DNA of 64,000 nucleotides, from the NCBI GenBank assembly GCA_017979445.1, contig CM030711.1, positions 44,935,560 to 44,999,559 of the forward strand. The letters are read 5' to 3'. The translations under genes and the position numbers were made by a program. Position 1 is the stretch's first letter; each line of letters starts with the position of its first letter. A model generated the notes under the pieces. The model saw only the letters and a list, made by a program, of their open reading frames with translations, was not told where the DNA came from and did no database searches. Source of the DNA: Akebia trifoliata. Lineage: Eukaryota > Streptophyta > Magnoliopsida > Ranunculales > Lardizabalaceae. Of the stretch, positions 23,151 through 33,980 are shown one piece after another.

Positions 23151-24571
23151 TAACACTTGCACTTCCTACAAAGAGATAAGTCCTCACCACTACACACCCA
23201 TTCATCAAAACCTATCATATATTGGTCTGATCAATGCATTCTATGATAAATAAGTTCTCACCACTACACACTCATTCATCAAAACCTCATCAGATCTTCA
23301 ATAAACCTTCAAACCAACACCTTCCCTCCTTAACAAATTATAACCCATAGTAGAAGAACACAAACCCATATCCTCCAATATCAACAAACACTAAAAACTT
23401 CCAATAAATATAAGAAAAAACTGAGTAGCTTTCACATCTAAAGAGGAAAAGATGCACTAGAATCAAATTCATGGAGACACATTGAAAAAATAATTCAACT
23501 ACAAAATATATTGAAATATAGGGAACCCGTTACATTTAAATCCATGTAAACACATTTTCTTCCCTAAAAATATCCTAATCATAACATCAAATGCTTAAAA
23601 ACTCAATCCTCACTACCTACATATCCATTCCCATTCATCAAAACCTCATCAGATCTTCAATGTTCAAACCAACCACATTCCCTCCCCTTACCAAATAATA
23701 ACCCATAGTGGAAGAACACAAGACTAACTCATATTCTCCAACATCAACAAACAGTACAAACTTTCAAGAAATATAAAGCTATAATCTAAGAAACCAACCA
23801 GTGATGGCATGGACAGTGGTCATGAGGCCTTCAACAATGCCAATTCTGAAAGGCAATGAAGGTAACACTTGCACTTCCTACAAAGAGATAAGTCCTCACC
23901 ACTACACACCCATTCATCAAAACCTATCATATATTGGTCTGATCAATGCATTCTATGATAAATAAGTCCTCACCACTACACACTCATTCATCAAATCCTC
24001 ATCAGATCTTCAATAAACCTTCAAACCAACACCTTCCCTCCTTAACAAATTATAACCCATAGTAGAAGAACACAAACCCATATCCTCCAATATCAACAAA
24101 CACTAAAAACTTCCAATAAATTAAGAAAAAACTGAGTAGCTTTCACATCTAAAGAGGAAAAGATGCACTAGAATCAAATTCATGGAGACACATTGAAAAA
24201 ATAATTCAACTACAAAATATATTGAAATATAGGGAACCCGTTACATTTAAATCCATGTAAACACAATTTTTTTCCCTAAAAATATCCTAATCATAACATC
24301 AAATGCTTAAAAACTCAATCCTCACTACCTTCATATCCATTCCCATTCATCAAAACCTCATCAGATCTTCAATGTTCAAACCAACCACATTCCCTCCGTA
24401 CCAAATAATAACCCATAATGGAAGAACACAAGACTAACTCATATTCTCCAACATCAACAAACAATACAAACTTTCAAGAAATATAAAGCTATAATCTAAG
24501 AAACCAACCAGTGATGGCATGGACAGTGGTCATGAGGCCTTCAACAATGCAAATTCTGAAAGGCAATGAAG
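23151..24571. repeat. Direct tandem duplication of about 712 bp
   Basis: Unit 1 is about 23151-23862 and unit 2 about 23863-24571. Both begin AACACTTGCACTTCCTAC and end TTCTGAAAGGCAATGAAG, with only scattered substitutions and a few small indels. A shorter internal repetition (CCTCACCACTACACAC blocks) occurs within each unit. No coding sequence was recognised. Confidence 0.9.
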
Positions 24572-24922
24572 ATAAACAATTGATGAAATTGTTGGATGAA
24601 CTTGCAGTTCATGCACAGAAGGTTTATTAGCCTGATCTCTTTGCCAGATCTTCATTGGCCCTTCTTGCGTGCAATATAAGCCAAGCCACGACACTGGTTT
24701 ATGTCTGTTTCAAATTGAGTTTATTGACTTATATATAAGGCCATAACATAACAGATGAAAACACTAGGCAACTTTATTATAATGCACTATCTACATCCTT
24801 GAAGTGAAGAAACGATTTAAATACAAAATATTCATTTTTCTTCTTTCAACATGTTACTGTAGATAATAAGGTGACTATCGGTTTACAGAACCAGAGAATC
24901 AGTGACAAAATAACAAAAACAA

Positions 24923-25915
24923 AATTTCGTACCCTGAATATGAAAAAATTTCGGATTCGGTACAATGTTCATTTTAACTCCCAAAACATGTTTTTACAGT
25001 GAATTCGTCACTTTTATAATCTACAAATTCATGAATTCTGTCAGTTTTATAGTCTATGAATTCATTGATAAAATACCAGCAATTTTGCCTTACCAGCGAT
25101 TTCACTGGTAATTTTTGAATGAATTGGTTGATAATAAACATGATGAATTTACTGGAAAAACATGTTTTGGGATTTCAAATGAACAATGTACCAAAACCAA
25201 AACCCATTTGAAGGATCATACCATGTACAATGTACCAAAACCAAAACCCATTAGGCAAAAAACCCATGCTACCCAACAACACACTAAAAACCGAAGAAGA
25301 AGAAGACGAAGATGGAGATGGAGATCGATTGCAAGATACTCAGCGAAAAAATTAAAAAGAAAAATTATTAAACAAATAAAAGTGTAAAAAAAAATAAAAA
25401 ACAAGGGCTTGTGATTTGTTACCTTAGGGCTTCTGTCGAGCTCTTCGTTTGTGTGAGCCGTCGTCTGTTCTAGAGAGAGAGAGAGGGAATAGAGATGAGG
25501 AAGAAGCGTTGTAAAGAGAAAGAGAAGAGAGGGCAGAAACGAAGAAGACGAGTTTTCTTTCGTTCTGATTTTTTTTCGTCTTCGTTTCTTTCGATGATTT
25601 TGTAAAGAGAAAGAGAAGAGAGGGCAGAAACGAAGAGATCGAAGATGAACACAAGAAGATTTCTCTCTGCGTTTCGACTGAAATTTCGTTTGAAATCAGA
25701 TCTGAAATTTGCGAAGAAGACGAAGTTTCGGCTGCGGCTGAAATTTCGTTTTTAGTTTTTATTTTTTATTTGTTAACGGGGAGGTAGTTGTAAATAACGA
25801 ATTTTCATCGTTTTAAATTCAAGTCGCGATCTGAACCGTCGATTTAGCGAATATCGAACGGCTTATATGGTGAGTCGCGATGTGAGTCGCAAAATGAGTC
25901 TTAGGAACGCGACCC
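24923..25915 (-). repeat. Right inverted arm of the 9.5 kb element
   Basis: Reverse complement of the left arm, 993 bp against 1253 bp on the left. The (CT)n run is much shorter here. Divergence between the arms is low in the outer 600 bp and higher inward. Confidence 0.85.
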
Positions 25916-25937
25916 ATATATATATATATATATATAT

Positions 25938-26318
25938 GGGAAATGTTCAGCAACAAACATTTTGACAAACATTTTGGCAAAACATTTTTCAAAACATGGG
26001 TTAGAGGTTTTGGAATGGGCTGATTTTTGGTGATGATGATCTCCTCCTCACCGTAGAGATCATCATCACCAAAAATCAGCCCATTCCAAAACTTCTAACC
26101 CCATCAAAAATGGTTTACAAAAAATGGACGGTCCATGATTTTTCAACTTGTAAACTGGGGCTAGAAGTTTTGGAATGGGCTGATTTTTTATGAGGATGAT
26201 ATCCTCACCGTAGAGATCATCCTCACCAAAAATCAGCCCATTCCAAGACCTCTAACCCATGTTTTGAAAAATGTTTTGCCAAAATGTTTGTCAAAATGTT
26301 TGTTGCTGAACGGGACCC
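25938..26318. mobile_element. (TA)n-bounded double-hairpin element M (381 bp)
   Basis: Begins GGGAAATGTTCAGCAAC and ends GTTGCTGAACGGGACCC, with the AAACATTTTGGCAAA terminal module and both hairpins. Confidence 0.85.
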
Positions 26319-26338
26319 TATATATATATATATATATA

Positions 26339-26719
26339 GGGTCAGGTTCAAAGGACAACCATTTCTACACACATATAGACAACGTGTTTTGTCTTATATG
26401 GGCAAAAATGTTTGGAATGGACTGATTTTTTGTGAGGATGATCTCTGTGATGAGGAGATCATCCTTGCCAAAAATCAGCTCATTATGAAGCTTCTAGACC
26501 GTCCAATTTTTGTTGAAAAATTATAGACCGTCCAATTTTTGTAAATCAATTTTGATGGGGTTACAAGTTTTGGAATGGGATGATTTTTTGCCAGGATGAT
26601 CCCCTCATCACAGAGATCATCCTCACAAAAAATCAGTCCATTCCAAACATTTTTGCCCATATAAGACAAAACACATTGTCTATATGTGTGTAGAAATGGT
26701 TGTCCTTTGAACCTGACCC
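26339..26719. mobile_element. (TA)n-bounded double-hairpin element N (381 bp)
   Basis: Begins GGGTCAGGTTCAAAGGAC and ends GTCCTTTGAACCTGACCC. Nearly identical to element K, which sits just outside the opposite end of the 9.5 kb element. Confidence 0.85.
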
Positions 26720-26729
26720 ATATATATAT

Positions 26730-27111
26730 GGGTCACGTTATTACGACCCCCTTTTGGACCCCCTTTGGCGACACACCTTTTTGTCTTATATGGGCAAAAA
26801 TGTTTGGATTGGGCTGATTTTTTGTGAGGATGATCTCTGTGATGAGGGGATCATTCTGGCAAAAAATCATCCCATTCCAAAACTTCTAACCCCATCAAAA
26901 TTGATTTACAAAAATAGGACGGTCTATAATTTTTCAACAAAAATCGGACGGTCTAGAAGTTTTGGAATGGGATGATTTTTTGCCAGAATGATCCCCTCAT
27001 CACAGAGATCATCCTCACAAAAAATCAGCCCATTCCAAACATTTTTGCCCATATAAGACAAAAAGGTGTGTCGCAAAGGGGGTCCAAAAGGGGGTCGTAA
27101 TAACGTGACCC
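26730..27111. mobile_element. (TA)n-bounded double-hairpin element O (382 bp)
   Basis: Begins GGGTCACGTTATTACGACC and ends GGTCGTAATAACGTGACCC. It has the terminal module of G and H, but its core spacer matches that of K and N (ATTTTTCAACAAAAATCGG region). That makes it a mixed element. Confidence 0.85.
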
Positions 27112-27130
27112 TATATATATATATATATAT

Positions 27131-27472
27131 GGGAAATGTTCAGCAACAAACATTTTGGCAAAACATTTTTCAAAACATGGGTTAGAGGTTTTGGAATGGG
27201 TTGATTTTTGGTGAGGATGATCTCTACGGTGAGGAGATCATCATCACCAAAAATCAGCCCATTTCAAAACTTCTAACCCCATAAAAAATGGTTTACAAAA
27301 AATGAACGGTCTACGATTTTTCAACTTGTAAACTGGGGCTAGAAGTTTTGAAATGGTCTGATTTTTGGTGAGGATGATCTCCTCACCGTAGAGATCATCC
27401 TCACAAAAAATTAGCCCATTCCAAAACCTCTAACCCATGTTTTGCCAAAATGTTTGTTGCTGAACGGGACCC
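27131..27472. mobile_element. (TA)n-bounded double-hairpin element P (342 bp)
   Basis: Same terminal module and end order as M. It is shorter because the terminal modules are trimmed on both sides. Only a few TA repeats separate it from Q. Confidence 0.85.
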
Positions 27473-27482
27473 TATATATATA

Positions 27483-27832
27483 GGGTCGGGTTCCGTAGAC
27501 TCACATTGCGACACACCGTTTTGTCTTATATGGGCAAAAATGCTTGGAATGGGCTGATTTTTTGTGAGGAGATCATCCTTGCCAAAAATCAGCTTATTAT
27601 GAAACTTCTAGCCCCATGTTTACAAGTTGAAAATTTTTAGACCGTCCAATTTTTGTAAATCAATTTTGATGGGGTTAGAAGTTTTGGAATTGGATGATTT
27701 TTTGCCAGGATGATCCCCTCATCACAGATATCATCCTCACAAAAAATCAGCCCATTCCAAACATTTTTGCCCATATAAGACAAACGGTGTGTCACAATGT
27801 GAGTCGTAATAAGGGTCGTAATAACGCTATCC
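27483..27832. mobile_element. (TA)n-bounded double-hairpin element Q (350 bp)
   Basis: Begins GGGTCGGGTTCCGTAGAC and ends GTCGTAATAACGCTATCC: left and right terminal modules differ from each other. The left hairpin has lost part of one arm. Confidence 0.8.
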
Positions 27833-27851
27833 ATATATATATATATATATA

Positions 27852-28234
27852 GGGAAATGTTCAGCAACAAACATTTTGGCAAAACATTTTTCAAAACATG
27901 GGTTAGAGGTTTTGGAATGGGCTGATTTTTGGTGATGATGATCTCCTCGCTGATTTTTGGTGAGGATGATCTCTATGATGAGGAGATCATCATCATCAAA
28001 AATCAGCCCATTCCAAAATTTCTAACCCCATCAAAAATTGTTTACAAAAAATGAACGGTCCACGATTTTTCAACTTATAAACATGGGGCTAGAAGTTTTG
28101 GAATTGGCTGATTTTTGGTGAGGATGATCTCCTCACCGTAGAGATCATCCTCACCAAAAATCAGCCCATTCCAAAACCTCTAACCCATGTTTTGAAAAAT
28201 GTTTTGCCAAAATGTTTGTTGCTAAATGGGACCC
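27852..28234. mobile_element. (TA)n-bounded double-hairpin element R (383 bp)
   Basis: Same module as M and P. The first hairpin contains a partial repeat of its own arm (two GATTTTTGGTGA blocks at about 27925 and 27951). Confidence 0.8.
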
Positions 28235-28244
28235 ATATATATAT

Positions 28245-28493
28245 GGTCTCGTTCACCACCCTACGCTTTACCAAACGTGTTTTGTCCTACATGGGTTAGA
28301 AGTTTTGGAATAGGCTGATTTTTTGTGAGGATGATCTCTATGGTGAGGAGATCATCCTCACCAAAAATCAGCTCATTCCAAAACTTCTAACCCCATAAAA
28401 AATGATTTACAAAAAATGGACGGTCCACGATTTTGCAACTTGTAAACATGGGGCTAGAAATTTTAAAATGGGCTGATTTTTGGTGATGAGGAT
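28245..28493. mobile_element. (TA)n-bounded element S, right part lost
   Basis: Begins GGTCTCGTTCACCACCC and carries the first hairpin and spacer, but breaks off inside the second hairpin into a short TA run before element T. Confidence 0.7.
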
Positions 28494-28505
28494 TTTATAT
28501 ATATT

Positions 28506-28934
28506 GGGAAATGTTCAACACCCTAAGCTTTACCCTACACTTTAACAAACGTGTTTTGTCCTACATGGGTTAGAAGTTTTGGAATGGGCTGATTTTTGGT
28601 GAGGATGATCTCTACGATTAGAAGATCATCCTCACCAAAAATCAGCCCATTCCAAAAATTTTTGCCCTATGTTTACAAGTTGAAAAATCGTGGACCGTCC
28701 ATTTTTTTTAAACCATTTTTGATGGGGTTAGAAGTTTTGGAATGAGCTGATTTTTGGTGATGATGATCTCCTCGGTTAGAAGTTTTGGAATGGGCTGAAT
28801 TTTGGTGAGGATGATCTCCTCACCATAGAGATCATCCTCACCAAAAATCAGCCCATTCCAAAACTTCTAACCCATGTAGGACAAAACACGTTTGTTAAAG
28901 TGTAGGGTAAAGCTTAGGGTGGGGAACGGGACCC
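28506..28934. mobile_element. (TA)n-bounded double-hairpin element T (429 bp)
   Basis: Begins GGGAAATGTTCAACACCC and ends GTGGGGAACGGGACCC. It is longer than the usual 380 bp because part of the second hairpin arm is duplicated (28730-28800). Confidence 0.8.
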
Positions 28935-28945
28935 ATATATATATA

Positions 28946-29353
28946 GGGGGTGGTTCAAGGGTCATATGTAAAAACATATGAGAAAACAATGGTTTTTCAA
29001 AATATGAGTTAGAGGTTTTGGATTGAGCTGATTTTTTGCAAGGATGGCCACTATGATGAGAAGATCATCCTCACAAAAAATCAGTTGAATCAGAAACTTC
29101 TAAATCCATCAAAAGTGATTTACAAATTATTGACAAAAATTGGTAAAAAATCGACGATCCACATTCTAAATCACTTTTAATGGGGTTAAAAGTTTCAGAT
29201 TGGACTGATTTTTTTTCGGATGATCTTCCCATCATAGAGATCATCCTCACAAAAAATCAACTCAATCCAAAATTTCTAACCCATATTTTGAAAATTTATT
29301 AATGTTACATTGTTTTTACATATGTTTTCTCATATGTCCCTTGAACCTGACCT
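28946..29353. mobile_element. (TA)n-bounded double-hairpin element U, divergent (about 408 bp)
   Basis: Begins GGGGGTGGTTCAAGGGTC and ends TCCCTTGAACCTGACC. The terminal module CATATGTAAAAACATATGAG is not shared with the others. Both hairpins are present but diverged. A TA tract follows (29354-29418). Confidence 0.75.
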
Positions 29354-29365
29354 TATATATATATA

Positions 29366-29418
<53 letters not shown>

Positions 29419-29420
<2 letters not shown>

Positions 29421-29795
29421 GGAATACTAACATCCAAGACCTTATGAGGACATTAACATTCTCCAACACTTTTTTTTCCAGTAATATTCTTATCAATTTT
29501 TTCATTTAATAAAAAAGATAATGGTATATTAGTCTTTTTACATATTAAATACTTATTTATGTTATTAATACTTGGCTCTTTCATAATAAATGTCAAGGGC
29601 ATTTAATATTTAGAATTAAATATCTTGCTGCAATAAATAATTTGACAATCAATGCAAATAAGTATTTATTGTGTAAAAGACGAACATACCCCATTTGTTT
29701 TTACTAAAAAATAAAATGAGTAGGGGTATTATTGGATAAATAAAGTGTTAGAGAATGCTAACGTTCCCATAAGATCTTGGATGTTAGCATTCCCC
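29419..29795. mobile_element. (TA)n-bounded TIR element V without the hairpin core (377 bp)
   Basis: Ends GGGGAATACTAACATCC and GGATGTTAGCATTCCCC are inverted repeats next to TA runs. The interior is AT-rich and lacks the GATTTTTGGTGAGGATGA hairpins, so it shares the size and target preference but not the core. Confidence 0.75.
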
Positions 29796-29809
29796 TATAT
29801 ATATATAAG

Positions 29810-30112
29810 AGGATGGGATCACCATCCAACGTGTTTTGTAATCCTCAATTTACAAAATATGTTAAATTTGTCTTACGTTGCTTAAAATTTTTGGATTGGG
29901 CTAATATTTTTTGTGAGGATAATCTATATGGTAATCAGATCATTCTCACAAAAAATCAACCTAATTTGAAACTTCTAATCCCTAAAACATAGTTCACAAA
30001 TTAGCAGTGAAAATCGACGATCCACAATTCTAAACTATTATGAAACTTCTAACCCATACAGGACAAAGGTTTTCACTTTGTGTTGGCTCCCTAATATTAG
30101 ATGTCAAACGGG

Positions 30113-30115
<3 letters not shown>
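29810..30115. mobile_element. (TA)n-bounded element W, decayed
   Basis: Begins near GGATGGGATCACCATCC and ends GATGTCAAACGGGATC before a TA run. It contains one diverged hairpin (GTGAGGATAATCTATATGG and its partner) and remnants of the central spacer. Confidence 0.6.
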
Positions 30116-30158
<43 letters not shown>

Positions 30159-31192
30159 GTGTGTGTCAAGGGCAGAGCCAGGATTTTTTCTACGTGGGGG
30201 CAACTAAGAACTTATTAATAATATTAAATTTTATTTTATAAAATCTACCAAAATCAACTTCTACCATATATGTCTGCAATAATTTAAATTGACAAAATAT
30301 TAACACATAGCATTTATACAAAATGTTAACATTGTTTCCACACAAAAATCAATCACTAATCTACATGCATAAGTTTTCACAATTGTTTCTAACGAGTTCT
30401 CATATTTTGATCACAAGTTAGTGGTAGCCAAACCTTAGAGTGGGGATCCATGCCGTAAATTTCAAAACAATGTGATTAGTTTATTAATTAACATACCGTG
30501 GAGTGAATTCTAACCGCATCAATTTGTGGCATCCAAAAACATGATCTAGTGCCACAGGGTTATAAAAGAAAAAATTCTAAAAACTTTGAAAAAAATGTTA
30601 ATTTTACCGTTGAATTTTAATTTTAAATTTTGGAATTCGGTAACTATCTATTTTTAACATATTTGATTAGGCTCAAAAAAGAATTTTTTATTTTTTTATT
30701 TTTTTGAATTGATGTTTTCCAAGAAATCCAGAAGATTGTGGTGTTGGATTGCAAATTTTATAATCCTTACAAGCCCAACGACCTTTAGTAAGATTTGAAA
30801 TCTTACTAAATTAGTTATGCTAGTCTAATTTATAAGGATGGTTTGTTCACTAACAAACTTGATAAAGTAAGGGAGTTTTTGCAATAAAATTGTAACATAT
30901 AGGTATGCCCATTAAAGCTCTCTTAAAAAAAAATTTAGATTATTCAAAAATCCTTCTAAATTTTAGAAATTTCTATGTGGGCTAAACTCTTAAGAAACTA
31001 TTTTAAATTATTAACAATTTATTAAGATTTTTAAAATTCTTATGGGGGGCAATAAGAGGTTTTAGAAACCTTTGTGGGGGTAAAGTCTTGAGAAATTAAA
31101 TTTTCATTATAAATTACTAGTTACTCCCTGAGGTTTTATAAAGTTTTGTGGGGGCAACTGCCCCCATTGCCCCCACTGTAAATCCACCCTTA
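30159..31192. mobile_element. hAT-like TIR element, CAAGGGC...CACCCTT family, about 1.03 kb
   Basis: Left end CAAGGGCAGAGCCAGGAT, right end ACTGTAAATCCACCCTT, with inner repeats GTGGGGGCAACT / TTGCCCCCA. It sits inside a (GT)n stretch, so GTGTGTGT occurs on both sides as a possible 8-bp duplication. The interior is non-coding. A shorter, cleaner member with a perfect 8-bp duplication is at 43991-44160. Confidence 0.65.
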
Positions 31193-31234
31193 GTGTGTGT
31201 GATATATATAAGATCTAGGTTAAATGGTGTACGT

Positions 31235-33320
31235 TGTAGACACCTCAATTTGAACGGGTCCACACTCGAAAGGGCCCAAAAATACTGATTTTTCAATAGG
31301 ATTCGCTAACAGACCTCAAAGGCCCACATCACTAAAAAGTGACTTTTTGATCAAACCGATGTCCCATAGACCCTTAATGGTCTAGGAGGCTCACCAAAAG
31401 GACTCGGCCTACCCTACGCTTTCCTAATGTTCACCGTGTCATTCCCAAAATAAAAAATGATGAATTCTCAATAAAATTTATCAACGGGCCCTAAAAGGCC
31501 CGATTTACCAACACGTGGCATTTTGATCAAACCAATGATTTCAAAAACCTCAAAAAAATAAATAAAATTAAAAAACGAGACTTGGGATGCCTACCACCTC
31601 CTATACCCTCCACCTCTCCACTTCCAAATTCGAAAAGACCTTAAGCCCACCTAAAGCCCATAAGCCCATAAGCCCTCAACTCTCCAAAATCAATTTCTCA
31701 CCCCCCCAACTTAAAATTCAATCTCATGTCACCTAAAACCCTATGACCTACCCATCCTCAAAAACCCAATTCAAAATAACCCCAAACCAATTCATAAAAA
31801 CCCCTAATCTTTCCTAAAATCCAAGTCCAATGCTCCTAAACTCAAATTCATATCCAATTCATATCTAACCCACAATCCTAACCCATAAATCACAACCCAC
31901 ATCAACCAATCACTCTTTTATCATCAAAAGATGACACATGTCACCACTCCCTTTCACCTCCCTCATCAAACTACCCACTCCATCACCTTTCTCTAAAACA
32001 TTAACTACTCACATCACATTTTCTCTAAAAAATCACATCAATCCACACCCTCCCCTAACCTACCCTCATAATTCTCTAACCCTTATTCTCTCAAATCAAA
32101 CACCTCCAACCCACACCTCCCCCTAACCTACCATTAGCATACCTCTCCCTAATCTACCACCACCATTTCCTATAAAGCCATATCTACAACCTAAACCTAC
32201 ACCCAACCTCTCAAATTAAACACTCAATCTCTCCCATCAATTAAATTTAAAACCCTAACATCCACACATCTTGCCACATGTCATCATTTCCCTCACCCTC
32301 CCAACCACCCTCTTACACCCTCCATTCTCTTAAATCAAACAATACTCAATCAATCAACCACCCTCTTAAACACCCATTATCTGATTTCACCAAACACTCC
32401 ACCCAAATGATTTGGGTAAGATCCAAACCATTTGGATCAAAACACAACTCATTTACCTCCATTACATAATTACCTCTCTCCCAACTCCTAATTTCATACC
32501 CCCCACCTTTAAAACATATGCCATTCTCTACTTTCCCACACTTCATCCCATTATACCCCTAAAATACCCTCCCAACATCTATAAAAACCCCTCTCCTCTT
32601 CCCAAAAATGGTTCCCAACTCCCACTAAAAAAATCTCTTACAAAATCTCACAAAAATCACTCTACTATTTACTCTCAATTCTCTACTCATCTCTTCTCTA
32701 CTCTCTCACACTAATCCAAAAAGAATTACATTCTCATGACTCATTAAAGACTCAACTCAAGAAGACATTGAAGAAGAAGAAGAAGAAAAGCAAGGAAAGA
32801 AAAGGGTGAAGCATCAAGGTGGGTCAAAAGAACAACTTCCCCCCTCTCTCTCTACCCTCTCCTCCTCCCTCTTCTATTATCCTCTATTCTCTCCATTTTA
32901 TTTTAGATGGACTTAAGGTGAATGGTTCTCAAGGCTCATGTCTATTAGGATCATCTCCTTCAATGAGATGATCCTATGATCAAGCCGAAAGTAAATCCCC
33001 ATTTAGGGTACAAACACACAACACGTGACACTTTATTTTTCATTTATTTTAATCAAAATGACCGAGTTCTTTGAGGTTACCGTCACTTGGCGGGGAGAAA
33101 ATGGTGCCTAACACCTTCCCTTTTCTCCAACCCAGCCGCTTACCCCGAATCCCTATGTTTGATTAATTCCTATCTATCGCGAATCACTACGAGCTAAAAT
33201 GTCACTTTTTTAGAAAAATGTGCATCGGGTGACCATTCACACCCACTTACAACATGAATGATGACGACTCCAAACTTTAGTAGATGTGACCGTTGTAATG
33301 ACGAAAACCACGTATCTACA
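31235..33320 (+). mobile_element. Solo LTR, probably Ty3/gypsy (Tat/Ogre-like), 2086 bp
   Basis: It begins TGTAGACACCTCAA and ends GTATCTACA, giving the TG...CA ends with the TGTAGA/TCTACA inverted termini of long LTRs. The five bases TACGT lie immediately on both sides (31230-31234 and 33321-33325), a perfect retroviral-type target duplication. No gag-pol, primer-binding site or second LTR is present, so this is a solo LTR left by LTR-LTR recombination. The C-rich, Thr/Pro-biased ORFs inside it are not genes. Assignment to the Tat/Ogre group is from the appearance of the ends and length only. Confidence 0.85.
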
Positions 33321-33688
33321 TACGTCATTGTTGAGGTATCTCAAATACTCATCAAAACATAAACGGGTATGTCTTATAAATTACACTAAATTAGTTAATA
33401 AATAAATGGTCTTGTTAACGTGTGCCCTTAGGGCACAATAAATACTCTTTAGAAGTTGGATTTTGTACCAAATAACCTTGAAAAAAATTTATTTTTTACC
33501 AAAATACCATCAGATTCGAGTTTTCAAAGTGTGTTTATTGCACTTTAATCGTTTAACAAAATCCACAAATAAATATTCAAATTTTAAAAATTATTATTAT
33601 TTCTCTTTTATAAATTAGATATATTAATTGATATTACAATCATAAAACCTCATATATCGTTAAGTAGAAATATTTAGATTCATTCTTA

Positions 33689-33929
33689 CAAGAATTGTGA
33701 TAATCTGACTACCCCACATGACAAACTCAATCAATTACCCCGACATGACAAGTTAGGGAATCGTAGATCTATGCTTCTCGAGAGACACGGCTATACTTCT
33801 CCATAAAAAATGTATCTCAAGGGAATAGTGCATCCCAAGGAGCGTAAATCTATGATTCCCAAACTTGTCATGTCATGTAGTCGATTGAATTTGGTACATG
33901 GGGTAGTCAGATTATCACGACTCTTCTTG
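33689..33929. mobile_element. Foldback MITE, about 240 bp
   Basis: Long inverted arms: left AAGAATTGTGATAATCTGAC...CTACCCCACATG, right CATGGGGTAGTCAGATTATC...ACGACTCTTCTT. The inner arms share CATGACAAGTT / AACTTGTCATG and end around a loop with CTCGAGAGACACGG. Confidence 0.75.
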
Positions 33930-33959
33930 ACATCCATTTAACAATATTATACAAAACCA

Positions 33960-33980
33960 CCCCCCCCCCCCCCCCCCCCC
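33960..33980. repeat. Poly-C tract (21 C) followed by poly-A
   Basis: A 21-base C run is followed by nine A. Its length is prone to sequencing error. No gene was seen from 33321 up to the MCU 5' region. Confidence 0.9.

Larger units (their letters stand above)
16429..25915. mobile_element. 9.5 kb Pack-type TIR element carrying host gene fragments
   Basis: The two ends are long inverted copies: left arm 16429-17681, right arm 24923-25915. The outer bases GGGTCGCGTTCCTAAGACTC and GAGTCTTAGGAACGCGACCC directly abut TA runs, as in the small elements around it. Between the arms lie exon pieces of an ABCC transporter, an ARIADNE-type ligase and a bHLH factor, a tandem 0.7 kb repeat, a nested small hairpin element (18711-18889) and a nested GTCATGCTGG-family copy (about 21416-21545). 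No transposase was recognised, so it looks non-autonomous. Long arms plus captured genic DNA are the hallmark of Pack-MULEs, but a 9-bp Mutator-type target duplication cannot be told from a TA duplication inside (TA)n. The superfamily is therefore open. Confidence 0.75.

Noticed and set aside
16429..25915. The large inverted repeat as an assembly artefact
   Set aside because: The arms differ in length, in (CT)n size and in private inner segments, so they are not a mirrored copy of one read set.
31938..32714. Pro/Thr/Ser-rich ORFs up to 100 codons
   Set aside because: They lie wholly inside the C-rich solo LTR and have no start context or domain.
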